NCBI GenBank assembly: GCA_036269135.1
Contig: DATASQ010000053.1
Span: 1-64,000, forward strand
From: Palsa-343 sp036269135
GTDB taxonomy: Bacteria; Acidobacteriota; Terriglobia; Terriglobales; Acidobacteriaceae
Length of the DNA stretch: 64,000 nucleotides
Direction of reading: 5' to 3'
Notes under the pieces: model-generated
Told to the model about the DNA's origin: nothing
Databases searched by the model: none
Seen by the model: the letters and a program-made list of their open reading frames with translations, nothing else
Part shown: positions 25,873 through 34,241 of the stretch, piece after piece
Layout: each line of letters opens with the position of its first letter
How positions within the stretch are numbered: position 1 is the first letter of the stretch
Program-made: the position numbers and the translations under genes

Positions 25873-26304
25873 ATGCTGGGACGCGTGGATGCGGAGAACC
25901 TGCGCGCGTTTCTGCTGTCGCTGCCGGATGTGGTGGAGACGATGCAGTGGGGGGACAATCTCGTTTTCTGGGTGGGGGATAAGGCGATTGGCGGCAAGAT
26001 GTTCGCGCTGGCCAGCCTGACGCCGGACCATGGCGGGGTGCTGTCGTTCGCGGCGGGGCCGGAGCGGTTCGCCGAGCTGGTGGAGCGGGAGGGTGTCTTC
26101 CCTGCTCCTTACCTGGCGCGGGCGCATTGGGTGGCGATCGAGCGCTGGAATACGCTGCCGGTGACCGAATTGCGGGGGCATTTGCGGCAGGCGCGGGATC
26201 TGGTTTACAACAGGCTGCCGAAGCGGACAAAGGACGCGCTGGCGATGAGTCCGTCGGAGAAGAAGAAGCTGATTGCGGCGCGAAGGAAGAAAGGCAGAGT
26301 TTAG
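25873..26304 (+). CDS. MmcQ/YjbR family protein, second copy
   Basis: A 143-residue protein of the same family as the gene at 437-781, with LRAFLLSLPDVVETMQWGD, a central strand KMFALASL and the helix LRQARDLVYNRLPKR. It carries a basic Lys/Arg-rich tail (EKKKLIAARRKKGRV). I start at ATG 25873; nine codons upstream are also open but overlap the terminator region. It follows the egtBD terminator so has its own promoter. Its TAG stop lies within a period-7 array shared with the opposing gene. Confidence 0.8.
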   Translation: MLGRVDAENLRAFLLSLPDVVETMQWGDNLVFWVGDKAIGGKMFALASLTPDHGGVLSFAAGPERFAELVEREGVFPAPYLARAHWVAIERWNTLPVTELRGHLRQARDLVYNRLPKRTKDALAMSPSEKKKLIAARRKKGRV

Positions 26305-26331
26305 GGATCAGAGTTTAGAGTTTGGAGTTTA
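26297..26331. repeat. Period-7 array joining two convergent stop codons
   Basis: Five units: GAGTTTA, GGGATCA, GAGTTTA, GAGTTTG, GAGTTTA. The first unit runs into the TAG stop (26302-26304) of the plus-strand YjbR gene, and the last holds the TAA stop (26329-26331 on the minus strand) of the thioredoxin-like gene. The array fills the whole space between the convergent genes. Confidence 0.85.
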
Positions 26332-26865
26332 GTGCTGGCCGGCGGCGGCCATGAGGCTGGCACGCTTGTCGAGGGTCATGGGGCCGGAGGCGCGCCAGAG
26401 GATCTGGCCCTGGCGATTCACGAGCAGGATGACGACCTGCTTCTCGTTGGGAATGGCGAGATCCTGCTGGAATCTGTGGCGATCGACAAAGAGAGGGACG
26501 ATCCAGGGCCAGCTTTCGGGATCGGTCTGGTCGCTGCGGAGGGAGGACGTTTCCCACCAGCGGAAGACGAAGTTTTCTTTGCTTGAGATGGGAAGCTGGT
26601 ACCAGCGGAACTGAAAATTGGAATGCTGGAGGGCCTGCGCGGCCGGGAGCCAGGAGTCGATGGCGCTTTGTTGTTCCGGGGCGAACGAAATCAGAAGCAG
26701 ATCGGTCTGACCGGCCATCCCGGAGGGGAGAGTGACTTTGTCTTTATTGAGGTTGTAGCCGGCGACGGTGGGGAAGACGGCCGGCTTTTGAGGCTGGGCT
26801 GCCTGGAGAGAGCTGAGGGCAGAGAACAGGAGCAGGGCGACCAGCCATGGAATTCGTGGGCGCAA
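26329..26865 (-). CDS. Secreted thioredoxin-fold-like protein, function unknown
   Basis: A 178-residue exported protein with a signal peptide (1-22, ending SLQA-AQ). The remainder reads like a thioredoxin-like fold: strand DLLLISFAP, helix with SAIDSWLPAAQAL, strand FRWYQLPI, later VVILLVNRQGQILWRASG and a terminal helix. It has no cysteines, so it is not a redox enzyme. The G.ILW..G ending and general layout recall ATP10-type ATP synthase assembly factors, but I cannot establish this. Divergent from mqnE. Confidence 0.55.
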   Translation of the reverse strand: MRPRIPWLVALLLFSALSSLQAAQPQKPAVFPTVAGYNLNKDKVTLPSGMAGQTDLLLISFAPEQQSAIDSWLPAAQALQHSNFQFRWYQLPISSKENFVFRWWETSSLRSDQTDPESWPWIVPLFVDRHRFQQDLAIPNEKQVVILLVNRQGQILWRASGPMTLDKRASLMAAAGQH

Positions 26866-26997
26866 TCGATACGTTCCAGGGAGCCTTCGCAGGTGCAGAG
26901 AAGGTGAATCGGAGAATCTGAAGGAATGGTATCACCCGGTTCAGCCGCTGCAGGGGAAGAAGAAGAGCGCGTATCCGTTGGATTATCATGGGAAGAG

Positions 26998-28125
26998 ATG
27001 AGAGAGCATCCATTCCAGAGCGACGATCCGCGGCTGCTGCCCATTGCCGATAAGGTACTGGCCGGCGAGCGCCTGAGCGGCGAGGATGGGCTGGTCCTGT
27101 ACGGTTCCGGCGACGTTCTGGCGGTGGGGTGGCTGGCGAATTGCGTGCGTGAGCGGATGCACGGAGACGTGACGTACTTTAACGTCAATCGCCACATCAA
27201 TCCGACAAACGTGTGCGTGGCGGCGTGCCGGCTGTGCGCGTTTGGACGGACGAAGGGCGCGGACGGCTCCTACACGATGGCGCTGGAGGAGGCCTGGCAA
27301 ACGGCGGCTTCCGGGTACAGCGAAGCGGTGACGGAATTTCACATTGTGGGCGGGCTGCATCCGGATCTGCCGCTTGAGTATTTTCTCGACCTGGTGCGCG
27401 GGCTGAAGGAGCGCTTTCCGCAGGTGCACATCAAGGCCTTCACCATGGTGGAGGTAGCGTTCTTCGCGAAACGCGCCAGGCTGACGATTCCCGAGACGCT
27501 GATGAAGCTGAAGGCCGCGGGCGTGGATTCGCTGCCGGGGGGCGGGGCGGAGATTTTTGCGGATCGGGTGCGGCACATCATCTGCGACCACAAGATCGAC
27601 GGGGGCGAGTGGCTGGAGACGGCGCGGGCCGCGCATCAGCTGGGGCTGAAGTCGAACGCGACCATGCTCTACGGGCACATCGAGAACGACGAGGATCGCG
27701 TCGATCACCTGCTGAAGCTGCGGGCGCTGCAGGACGAGACGCACGGGTTCCAGACCTTCATCCCGCTGGCCTTCCATCCCGACAACACGCCGCTGGATCA
27801 TCTGCCGCGCACGACGGGAATCACGGATATTCGGCAGATCGCCGTGGGACGGCTGCTGCTGGATAATTTTCCGCACATCAAGGCGTACTGGCAGATGATG
27901 ACGGCAAAGATCGCGCAGATTGCGCTGCGCTTTGGCGCGGACGACATCGACGGCACCGTGATCGAAGAGAAGATTTACCACGATGCCGGAGCGACAACGC
28001 CGCAGGGGATGCGTCGGGCCGAGTTGATGCGGCTGATTACGGCGGCGGGACGAGTGCCGGTGGAGCGCGATACCCTCTATCGCGCGGTGACGCGAACGGA
28101 AGAGACGTTCACGGTGGCGGTTTAG
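26998..28125 (+). CDS. mqnE: Aminodeoxyfutalosine synthase
   Basis: Radical SAM enzyme of the futalosine menaquinone pathway, adding the adenosyl radical to 3-[(1-carboxyvinyl)oxy]benzoate. The 375-residue form has the CxxxCxxC cluster at C73, C77 and C80 (CVAACRLC), EFHIVGGLHPDLP near 120 and LPGGGAEIFADRVR near 182, matching MqnE rather than CofH or MqnC. I use ATG 26998, just before the conserved DPRLLPIADKVLAGERLS; an upstream ATG at 26926 adds 24 residues of low complexity. Other mqn genes are not in the window. Confidence 0.9.
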   Translation: MREHPFQSDDPRLLPIADKVLAGERLSGEDGLVLYGSGDVLAVGWLANCVRERMHGDVTYFNVNRHINPTNVCVAACRLCAFGRTKGADGSYTMALEEAWQTAASGYSEAVTEFHIVGGLHPDLPLEYFLDLVRGLKERFPQVHIKAFTMVEVAFFAKRARLTIPETLMKLKAAGVDSLPGGGAEIFADRVRHIICDHKIDGGEWLETARAAHQLGLKSNATMLYGHIENDEDRVDHLLKLRALQDETHGFQTFIPLAFHPDNTPLDHLPRTTGITDIRQIAVGRLLLDNFPHIKAYWQMMTAKIAQIALRFGADDIDGTVIEEKIYHDAGATTPQGMRRAELMRLITAAGRVPVERDTLYRAVTRTEETFTVAV

Positions 28126-28155
28126 CGGCTACCGGCGAAGCAAAGCACCGAAAAT

Positions 28156-29382
28156 TCAGCGAGTGATTTCGACGGGCTCGTTTCGAGGCGAGAGAGCCGG
28201 GGCTGCTGCCTCCGCGCTGGCGGGCGGAAAGGGCTGAGACGGGTCTGCGGAGGCGCCGGCGGCGGCCTTTTTGGCTTTGGCGGCATGGCGCTTGCGAACT
28301 TCCCGGGTGGCCACCCAGAAGAGCGCGAGGAAGGTGACCGCGGTGAGGATAATGGCGGTAGGCCAGCCCAGCTGCTCCATGTCTCCATAGAGCAGAGCCA
28401 GTCCAATAAAAACGAAGAAGAGGTGGGCGCAGAAGACCTGGAGCGAGGCTTTGCCCATGGTGAGGAACGGCTCACGGGCGATGAGCAGAACCACCCACTT
28501 CCTCAGCCAGAAAAAGAAAATGGCGAAGGCGATTAAATTGACGACGCGCAGGGGGCCTTCCTGCCACTTGTCGACCCACAGGCCGAGGGCGGGCCAGTCG
28601 AGATGCGGGCCGAACCAGCCGTAGCGCACGATGGCGAAGAAGACGCAGAGAACGCCGCTGAGGGCGATGCCCCAGCGGGGGACCCGCGCCAGGGGGACGT
28701 CGTTGTGCGCCGAGGCGGAGCCCATCCAGAGACCGGTGACCCAGACCGCCTGCCAGGCAAACATGTTGAACGCTCCGGTTTCCTGGAGCGGGATGTGGAG
28801 GTGGGTGATATGGACAACAAGGTTGTGGAAAGCGTCGCGCAGGCCGACCTGGGCCCCGAGCCAGAGAAGAATACTGACGGCCAGAACCGTCCGCCAGCGG
28901 AAGCGGGTGGCGGCGGAGAGAATGAGCGGCGAAAGAAAGAGGAAGGTGACGTAGAGGGGCAGGACGTCGAGCAGGGGCGGGCAATAGAGCAGGAAAATGG
29001 AGCCGACAATGGCCGGCTTGGGATGGTGCAGATAGAAATTCAGCAGGTTGGTCAGGGCCGCTCGATGGGTATGAACGGCATAGACGGCCAGCACGCTGAA
29101 GGCAAAGGCCAGCAGCGCCATGTGGTAGGCGTAGAGCTTCAGGGACCGGCGCCAGAGGTGGGTGCGGACACCCTTTTGGTCCAGCGTGTGGCGACGGTAA
29201 TAAATGCGCCCGACCAGCACGGCGGAGAGGAAGACAAACCCTTCAGCCGAGGAGACAAACCCGAAGGGCTGGTCGACATAGTTGCTTAAATGGGTGGGCA
29301 GGTGGACGAGGATCATCCAGGCCAGAAAAATCCCGCGGAGTGCGTCGAGTTCGGGGAGCCGCTGTAATTTCGGCAAATGCAT
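28156..29382 (-). CDS. OpgC-like membrane acyltransferase
   Basis: A 408-residue protein with about ten membrane helices, matching OpgC, which succinylates periplasmic glucans in proteobacteria. The first helix begins RLPELDALRGIFLAWMILVH, the usual Acyltransferase_3-like opening with its R/H pair, followed by ...EGFVFLSAVLVGRIYYRR. The C-terminal 50 residues are cytosolic and Lys/Ala/Pro-rich. No glucan-synthesis genes are adjacent, so the acceptor glycan is unknown. Starts at ATG 29382. Confidence 0.85.
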   Translation of the reverse strand: MHLPKLQRLPELDALRGIFLAWMILVHLPTHLSNYVDQPFGFVSSAEGFVFLSAVLVGRIYYRRHTLDQKGVRTHLWRRSLKLYAYHMALLAFAFSVLAVYAVHTHRAALTNLLNFYLHHPKPAIVGSIFLLYCPPLLDVLPLYVTFLFLSPLILSAATRFRWRTVLAVSILLWLGAQVGLRDAFHNLVVHITHLHIPLQETGAFNMFAWQAVWVTGLWMGSASAHNDVPLARVPRWGIALSGVLCVFFAIVRYGWFGPHLDWPALGLWVDKWQEGPLRVVNLIAFAIFFFWLRKWVVLLIAREPFLTMGKASLQVFCAHLFFVFIGLALLYGDMEQLGWPTAIILTAVTFLALFWVATREVRKRHAAKAKKAAAGASADPSQPFPPASAEAAAPALSPRNEPVEITR

Positions 29383-29581
29383 GCGAAAAAGACACTCCTG
29401 GGCGGTCGCGCCCGAGGCACTTCACAGTTAGACGCCAGCCTGCGCCGCGGGTTGCGGCCCCGATCTCAGTTCCCCGCTGACTGACGGCAGGGTGGCGATC
29501 GCCGGCACAACCAACAAATGCAGTTCGCCAGGGGCTGGAGCTCATCTCAGCATGAACTTTTCAACAAAGGGAGGCAATCCC

Positions 29582-30769
29582 TCAATAGGCGGGAATGCCG
29601 GTGACGCTCTGGCCAATGATCAGGGTGTGGATGTCGTGGGTGCCTTCGTAGGTTTTCACGGATTCCAGGTTCATCATGTGGCGCATGACGGGATAGTCGT
29701 CGGTGATGCCGTTGGCGCCGAGGATGTCGCGGGCGAGGCGGGCGCATTCGAGGGCCATCCAGATGTTGTTCCGCTTGGCCATGGAGATGTGCTCGTGGCT
29801 GAGCTTGCCCTGGTCTTTAAGGCGGCCCACCTGGAGAACGAGGAGCTGGCCTTTGGTGATCTCGGTGATCATCCACGCGAGCTTTTCCTGGACAAGCTGA
29901 TGGCTGGCGATGGGCTCGTCGCGGAACTGCTTGCGAAGCAGGGAGTACTGGCGGGCTGTGTCGTAACACGACATAGCTGCGCCGATGCCGCCCCACGCAA
30001 TGCCGTAGCGGGCCTGGTTGAGGCACATCAGCGGCGATTTGAGGCCGCCGGATTTGGGAAGCAGGTTCGATGCAGGAATGCGGACATCCTGCAGCGACAG
30101 GCCGGAGGTGACCGAGGCGCGGAGGGACCACTTGCCATGGACATCCCAGGCGCTGAAGCCGGGACGGTCGTTTTCGACCAGGAAGCCGCGGACGCGGCCG
30201 TCTTCACCACCGTCGCCGTACGTCTTTGCCCAGACGATGGAGACGTCGGCGATGCTGCCGGAGGTGATCCACATTTTTTCGCCGTTCAGGACGTACTCGT
30301 CGCCCTGGCGATCGGCACGGGTGCGCATGCCGCCGGGGTTGGAGCCGAAGTCGGGCTCGGTGAGGCCGAAGGCGCCTAGCTTCTCTCCGGTGGCCATTTT
30401 GGGCAGCCAGAAGTCCTTTTGCTCGTCGGAGCCGAAGGTGTAGATGGGGTACATGACGAGGGCGGACTGCACGCTGACGAAGCTGCGCACGCCGGAATCG
30501 CCGCGCTCGAATTCCTGCATGACCAGGCCGTATTCCACATTGGACATGCCGGCGCAGCCGTAGCCCTCGAGGTTGGCGCCGAAGAAGCCGAGCTGGCCCA
30601 TCTGCGGAACGAGCTCGCGGGGAAAACGTCCCTCGCGATTGCATTCCTCGATGATGGGGACGAGGTTGTCCTCGATGAACTGGCGGGCGGTATCGCGAGC
30701 CATGCGCTCGTCGTCGCTGAGGAGGCTGTCAAAACCGATGAAGTCTACGCCTTTAAAAGGGAAGGCCAT
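29582..30769 (-). CDS. Glutaryl-CoA dehydrogenase-like acyl-CoA dehydrogenase
   Basis: FAD enzyme oxidising and decarboxylating glutaryl-CoA to crotonyl-CoA in lysine/tryptophan degradation. The 395 residues have RSFVSVQSALVMYPI (near 98-112, with the arginine that binds the glutarate carboxylate), LTEPDFGSNPGGM and the catalytic-base segment TYEGTHDIHTLIIG near the C terminus, closer to GCDH than to straight-chain dehydrogenases. Monocistronic. A non-decarboxylating homologue cannot be excluded, but the residue pattern favours GCDH. Confidence 0.87.
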   Translation of the reverse strand: MAFPFKGVDFIGFDSLLSDDERMARDTARQFIEDNLVPIIEECNREGRFPRELVPQMGQLGFFGANLEGYGCAGMSNVEYGLVMQEFERGDSGVRSFVSVQSALVMYPIYTFGSDEQKDFWLPKMATGEKLGAFGLTEPDFGSNPGGMRTRADRQGDEYVLNGEKMWITSGSIADVSIVWAKTYGDGGEDGRVRGFLVENDRPGFSAWDVHGKWSLRASVTSGLSLQDVRIPASNLLPKSGGLKSPLMCLNQARYGIAWGGIGAAMSCYDTARQYSLLRKQFRDEPIASHQLVQEKLAWMITEITKGQLLVLQVGRLKDQGKLSHEHISMAKRNNIWMALECARLARDILGANGITDDYPVMRHMMNLESVKTYEGTHDIHTLIIGQSVTGIPAY

Positions 30770-30949
30770 AAAGAAGCATCACTCCGGAAAGGGACATGAT
30801 ACCGGGCGGGGACAGGGGGTGGGAAGCGGAGACGGGTGTGGGCCTGTTACCGACGGCTGACCTGCAGGAGGGAGGGTGGGTGGAAGTCCCAGGTTTACGG
30901 AATGCGCGGAATCAGGGAATATGTCATAGAGTGGAAATGAGGACTCACC

Positions 30950-31297
30950 ATGGCTGGAGATCTGCAACTCACCTGTAGCGACTGCGGGCGAGAGTTTACA
31001 TTTACGAGCGAAGACCAGGCGTTCTTCCAGGAGCGCGGGTATTCGGCCCCGAAGCGCTGCAAGAACTGCCGCCAGGCGCGGAAGAACGAACAGGGTGGTG
31101 GCGGAGGAGGCGGCGGCGGCGGATACCAGCGGGAATCTCGCGGGACGGCCGTAATCTGCTCGGGGTGCGGGCAGCAGACGACGGTGCCGTTTGAGCCGCG
31201 GGGCGATCGACCGGTGTACTGCCGCGACTGCTATCAGGCGCAAAAGGGCGGGGCCGGCGGTGGCCGCAGTCAGAGCGGCGGGCGCGGTCGCTACTAG
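30950..31297 (+). CDS. Small double zinc-ribbon protein
   Basis: A 115-residue protein with two CxxC...CxxC ribbons: C9/C12 with C37/C40, and C70/C73 with C91/C94, separated by a run of ten glycines. The first ribbon (LTCSDCGREFTFTSEDQAFFQERGY then KRCKNCRQ) is the recognised probable zinc-ribbon domain common in bacteria; the second resembles CxxC small proteins of the Acidobacteria and Chloroflexi. The C terminus is Gly/Arg-rich, as in RNA-binding proteins. Nucleic-acid binding is inferred only. Confidence 0.8.
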   Translation: MAGDLQLTCSDCGREFTFTSEDQAFFQERGYSAPKRCKNCRQARKNEQGGGGGGGGGGYQRESRGTAVICSGCGQQTTVPFEPRGDRPVYCRDCYQAQKGGAGGGRSQSGGRGRY

Positions 31298-31363
31298 AAC
31301 CCTCTTCAGAGAGAGAAACAGCGAGAGCGACGGCGCTCCGAAGGAGCGGGCGTCTTCGTGTGC

Positions 31364-31525
31364 CTACGCGGCGTGTTCCTGCTTCTTCGGATCCTTTGTC
31401 TGCGAGGGCGGACGGCCAACTTCGGTAGCGTCGCTGGCGTCTTCCTGCCCGGTTTCTTCCTGACGGCGCTGCTCGGGATGCTCGGTCACGGTCGGGTGCT
31501 TCTGGCTCTCCGGGTTCTGGTTCAT
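31364..31525 (-). CDS. Small charged disordered protein, 53 residues
   Basis: An ATG at 31525 preceded on the minus strand by AGGAGAAG, an excellent ribosome site, opens a 53-residue frame ending in TAG at 31364. The product is almost all charged or polar (MNQNPESQKHPTVTEHPEQ to TKDPKKQEHAA), with no hydrophobic core, so it is probably disordered. It is convergent with the zinc-ribbon gene and a CGCTCC-GAA-GGAGCG hairpin lies between. I know no homologue; support is the ribosome site and absence of competing signals. Confidence 0.6.
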   Translation of the reverse strand: MNQNPESQKHPTVTEHPEQRRQEETGQEDASDATEVGRPPSQTKDPKKQEHAA

Positions 31526-31567
31526 GATCGCTTCTCCTGGAAGTGAGATGCAGGAGGCGCGGAGAAC

Positions 31568-34210
31568 TCAGCGGCTCAGGGATGAGCCAGGAGCGGAACC
31601 GTTCTGGTTCAGCATGCTCTTCAGAGTTTCATAGAGGCGTTCGGTGATCTGCTCCGGAGTATCGGAGGGGCCGAACTGAATGGGCTCGCCGACGCGCACC
31701 GTGAGAGCGCCGGAGCGGAACCAGCCTCTGCCCTTTTCCTTCAGTTCGCTGAGACCCGCCAGGGCGACGGGAACGACGGGAGCTTTGGATTCGCGGACGA
31801 GGATGCCGATGCCGGGGCGGAAGCGCTGGAGTCCGGTTTCGGTGCGATGGCCTTCCGGGAAGACGAGCACGTTGTAGCCGCGGTCCAGCGCCTCGCCTGC
31901 GTGCTGGAAGGAACGGCGGAAGCCGGCGCTGCGTGGAAGCGGAAAGACGTTGATGAGCGTGGTGACCACGAACCACGTGAGGGGACCCAGCGGATCGAGC
32001 ATGCGGGAGAAGAAGCTGCGCGTGGGCCCCACATTGCGCATGTGGCGCCAGTCCCACAGGATATTGCCGGCCATGGCGGCGGCGACATGGCGGCGCATGC
32101 GGCCGGGCAGGCCATACAGGACCAACGGCATGTCATAGGCGGTGACGTGGTTGGCGATGAGGAGAACCGGCTGACCGGGGCGCAGGTCGGCGGGGCGCTG
32201 CACGCGCGGCTTGGCAAGGAAGCGGACGAGCGGCCGCTGGATGAGTTCAGTGTAGGCAGCGCGAAGAAGCCAGACAGGGCCCCACCAGGGCCAGTGCGGG
32301 TAGATATCGGCCTCCGCAGGCTGACCGGTGGCCGCGCGTGCGGGGGCAGCGGGCGATGTTCCTGAGCGGCTGGCCGATGTTTCGGGGAGGGCTTCCTGCG
32401 TGCCGGCTCCGGCGTGGTCGAGCGCGAGGGCGCGGCGCAAATCGCCGAGGGTGACGACCTGCTCCAGGGTCACGTCGTCGAGGGTGAGGCCGAGGCGTTG
32501 TTCGAGCTCGGACTGAAGCTGGACGCGGCCGAGGCTGTCGAGGCCAAGGTCTTCGGAGAGGCGGGCGTCGTCGCCGGCATGATCGGCGGAGGCGTGGCTG
32601 ATGGACAGGATGAGGGAGAGGAGCGGGTCGGCGGCGGCGCCGTTGCGTCCACCCGGCTGCTGCGCGTTCACCCACTCCGTGACTTTGGGGCGGCGGACTT
32701 TCCCGGTAGAAGTGCGCGGCAGATCGAGCTCGGGCCACAGGCGCCACTGGTGGACCTGCTGGTATTCGGCGAGCTGACGGTTGGCGGCGACGATGGCCTG
32801 CTGCGCCTCGTCGCGAGAGCCGCGGAAGAGCAGCACCGCGACTGGCTCCGTGCCGGCCGAGGTGAGCAGCGGAACGACCGCGGAGGCCTGGACGCCGGTT
32901 TGGGCGTTGAGGGCTTCTTCGACGTCTTCGGGGTGAATGTTGACCCCGGAGGGCGTGACGATGAGCTGGCTTTTGCGGCCGACGAAGCGGAGCTGGCCCT
33001 GGTCGTCGCGCTGCGCGAGATCGCCGGTGGCGAGCCATTCGGATTCATTCGGGCGGAGAGAACCCTGCTGCCAGGTGGCGCGGGAAACCATGTCGCCGCG
33101 GACGAGGATTTCGCCTTCGTCGGTGATGCGGACATCGCGGCCGGGAAGAACCTTGCCGATGGTTCCCTGCCCCGGCTTGAAGGGGTGATTGAGCGTGATG
33201 AGAGCGGAGGTTTCGGTCATGCCATAGCCCTGGACGAGAGCGAAGCCGAGAGTCGTCCAGAAGGTCTCGAGATCGGAGGAGAGCGAGGCGCCTCCGCAGA
33301 CGAAGGCCCAGAATTTGTAACCGAAGAGGCGATGAATTTTGCGGAAATGCCACCAGCGCTTCCAGGCCTTCTTGCCGGCGGCAGCCTGGAGGCGGTCCGC
33401 CAGATGTGGGTCGAGAGCGAGCAGATGCGAACGCAGGAGATCGAGGACGCGCGGGACCGAGCAGACGACGGAGATGCGCTCGCGATGGATGATTTCGATG
33501 AGGCGCTGCGCCTGCAGACGGTTTTCAAAGTGAACTTCGGCGGCGAGCAGGGGCGGAATCCACAAACCCATGAACTGGCCGAAGACATGGCTGAGGGGCA
33601 GCGTGTGCAGGAAGCGAATGGGATGAAACGGGCGCTCGTATTTGAGGTACTTCTGCATCTCGCGCTCGATGGGATCGAGGCTGGCGAGGACATTGCGATG
33701 GGTGTGGACGATGCCCTTCGGCTCGGCGGTGGTGCCCGAGGTGAAGAGGATCTGAAAAGGCGTGTCCAGGGTGAGCGCGGGATCGCGAAGATCGGCGCCT
33801 GAGGGCTGCGGGAGTTGCTGGGCGCAATCTTCGAAGGCGAGGGTGGGGATGGATCCGGCGAGGGAGCGGAGGAGCTCGCGATCGCCGACGATGAGTTGGG
33901 GACGCGTGTTTTCGATGACGCGCTGCGCGAAATCAGGAGCGCCGGCGGGATCGAGAGGCACGACGATAACGCCGCGCTGAAGGCAGCCGAAGAAGGCGCC
34001 CATCCACTCCAGGCCGTTCTGGCCCCAGAACACGACGCGCTCGCCCATGGGAATCCGGCGGCGGATGAGCTCGGCGGCGCAGCGGTCGGCAAGAGCGGCC
34101 AGCTCACTCCAGGTGGAAGCGAGGCGGCGATTGCCGCGATACGCAACAAGGGCGGTGGCATCGCCATGGCGGCGGAAATCGTCGAGAAACGTGGCGAGGC
34201 TGGAGCGCAT
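31568..34210 (-). CDS. Acyl-AMP ligase / acyl carrier / PlsC acyltransferase fusion
   Basis: An 880-residue three-domain lipid enzyme. Residues 1-515 are an ANL adenylating ligase: FTSGTTAEPKG (156-166), GYGMTE (328-333), ATGD (394-397) and catalytic K504 in STGKVRR. Residues 525-600 are an acyl carrier domain with LGLDSLG and the phosphopantetheine serine S559. Residues 645-870 are a PlsC-type acyltransferase with NHVTAYD (H688, D693) and FPEGHRTETG near 784. It could activate a fatty acid, load it on its own carrier and pass it to a lysophospholipid, like Aas of E. coli but with the opposite domain order. Starts at ATG 34210, 31 bases after the RNase gene. Acceptor unknown. Confidence 0.85.
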   Translation of the reverse strand: MRSSLATFLDDFRRHGDATALVAYRGNRRLASTWSELAALADRCAAELIRRRIPMGERVVFWGQNGLEWMGAFFGCLQRGVIVVPLDPAGAPDFAQRVIENTRPQLIVGDRELLRSLAGSIPTLAFEDCAQQLPQPSGADLRDPALTLDTPFQILFTSGTTAEPKGIVHTHRNVLASLDPIEREMQKYLKYERPFHPIRFLHTLPLSHVFGQFMGLWIPPLLAAEVHFENRLQAQRLIEIIHRERISVVCSVPRVLDLLRSHLLALDPHLADRLQAAAGKKAWKRWWHFRKIHRLFGYKFWAFVCGGASLSSDLETFWTTLGFALVQGYGMTETSALITLNHPFKPGQGTIGKVLPGRDVRITDEGEILVRGDMVSRATWQQGSLRPNESEWLATGDLAQRDDQGQLRFVGRKSQLIVTPSGVNIHPEDVEEALNAQTGVQASAVVPLLTSAGTEPVAVLLFRGSRDEAQQAIVAANRQLAEYQQVHQWRLWPELDLPRTSTGKVRRPKVTEWVNAQQPGGRNGAAADPLLSLILSISHASADHAGDDARLSEDLGLDSLGRVQLQSELEQRLGLTLDDVTLEQVVTLGDLRRALALDHAGAGTQEALPETSASRSGTSPAAPARAATGQPAEADIYPHWPWWGPVWLLRAAYTELIQRPLVRFLAKPRVQRPADLRPGQPVLLIANHVTAYDMPLVLYGLPGRMRRHVAAAMAGNILWDWRHMRNVGPTRSFFSRMLDPLGPLTWFVVTTLINVFPLPRSAGFRRSFQHAGEALDRGYNVLVFPEGHRTETGLQRFRPGIGILVRESKAPVVPVALAGLSELKEKGRGWFRSGALTVRVGEPIQFGPSDTPEQITERLYETLKSMLNQNGSAPGSSLSR

Positions 34211-34241
34211 GCGGCTTGCCGAAAGGGCCTGTGTTCTTAGA

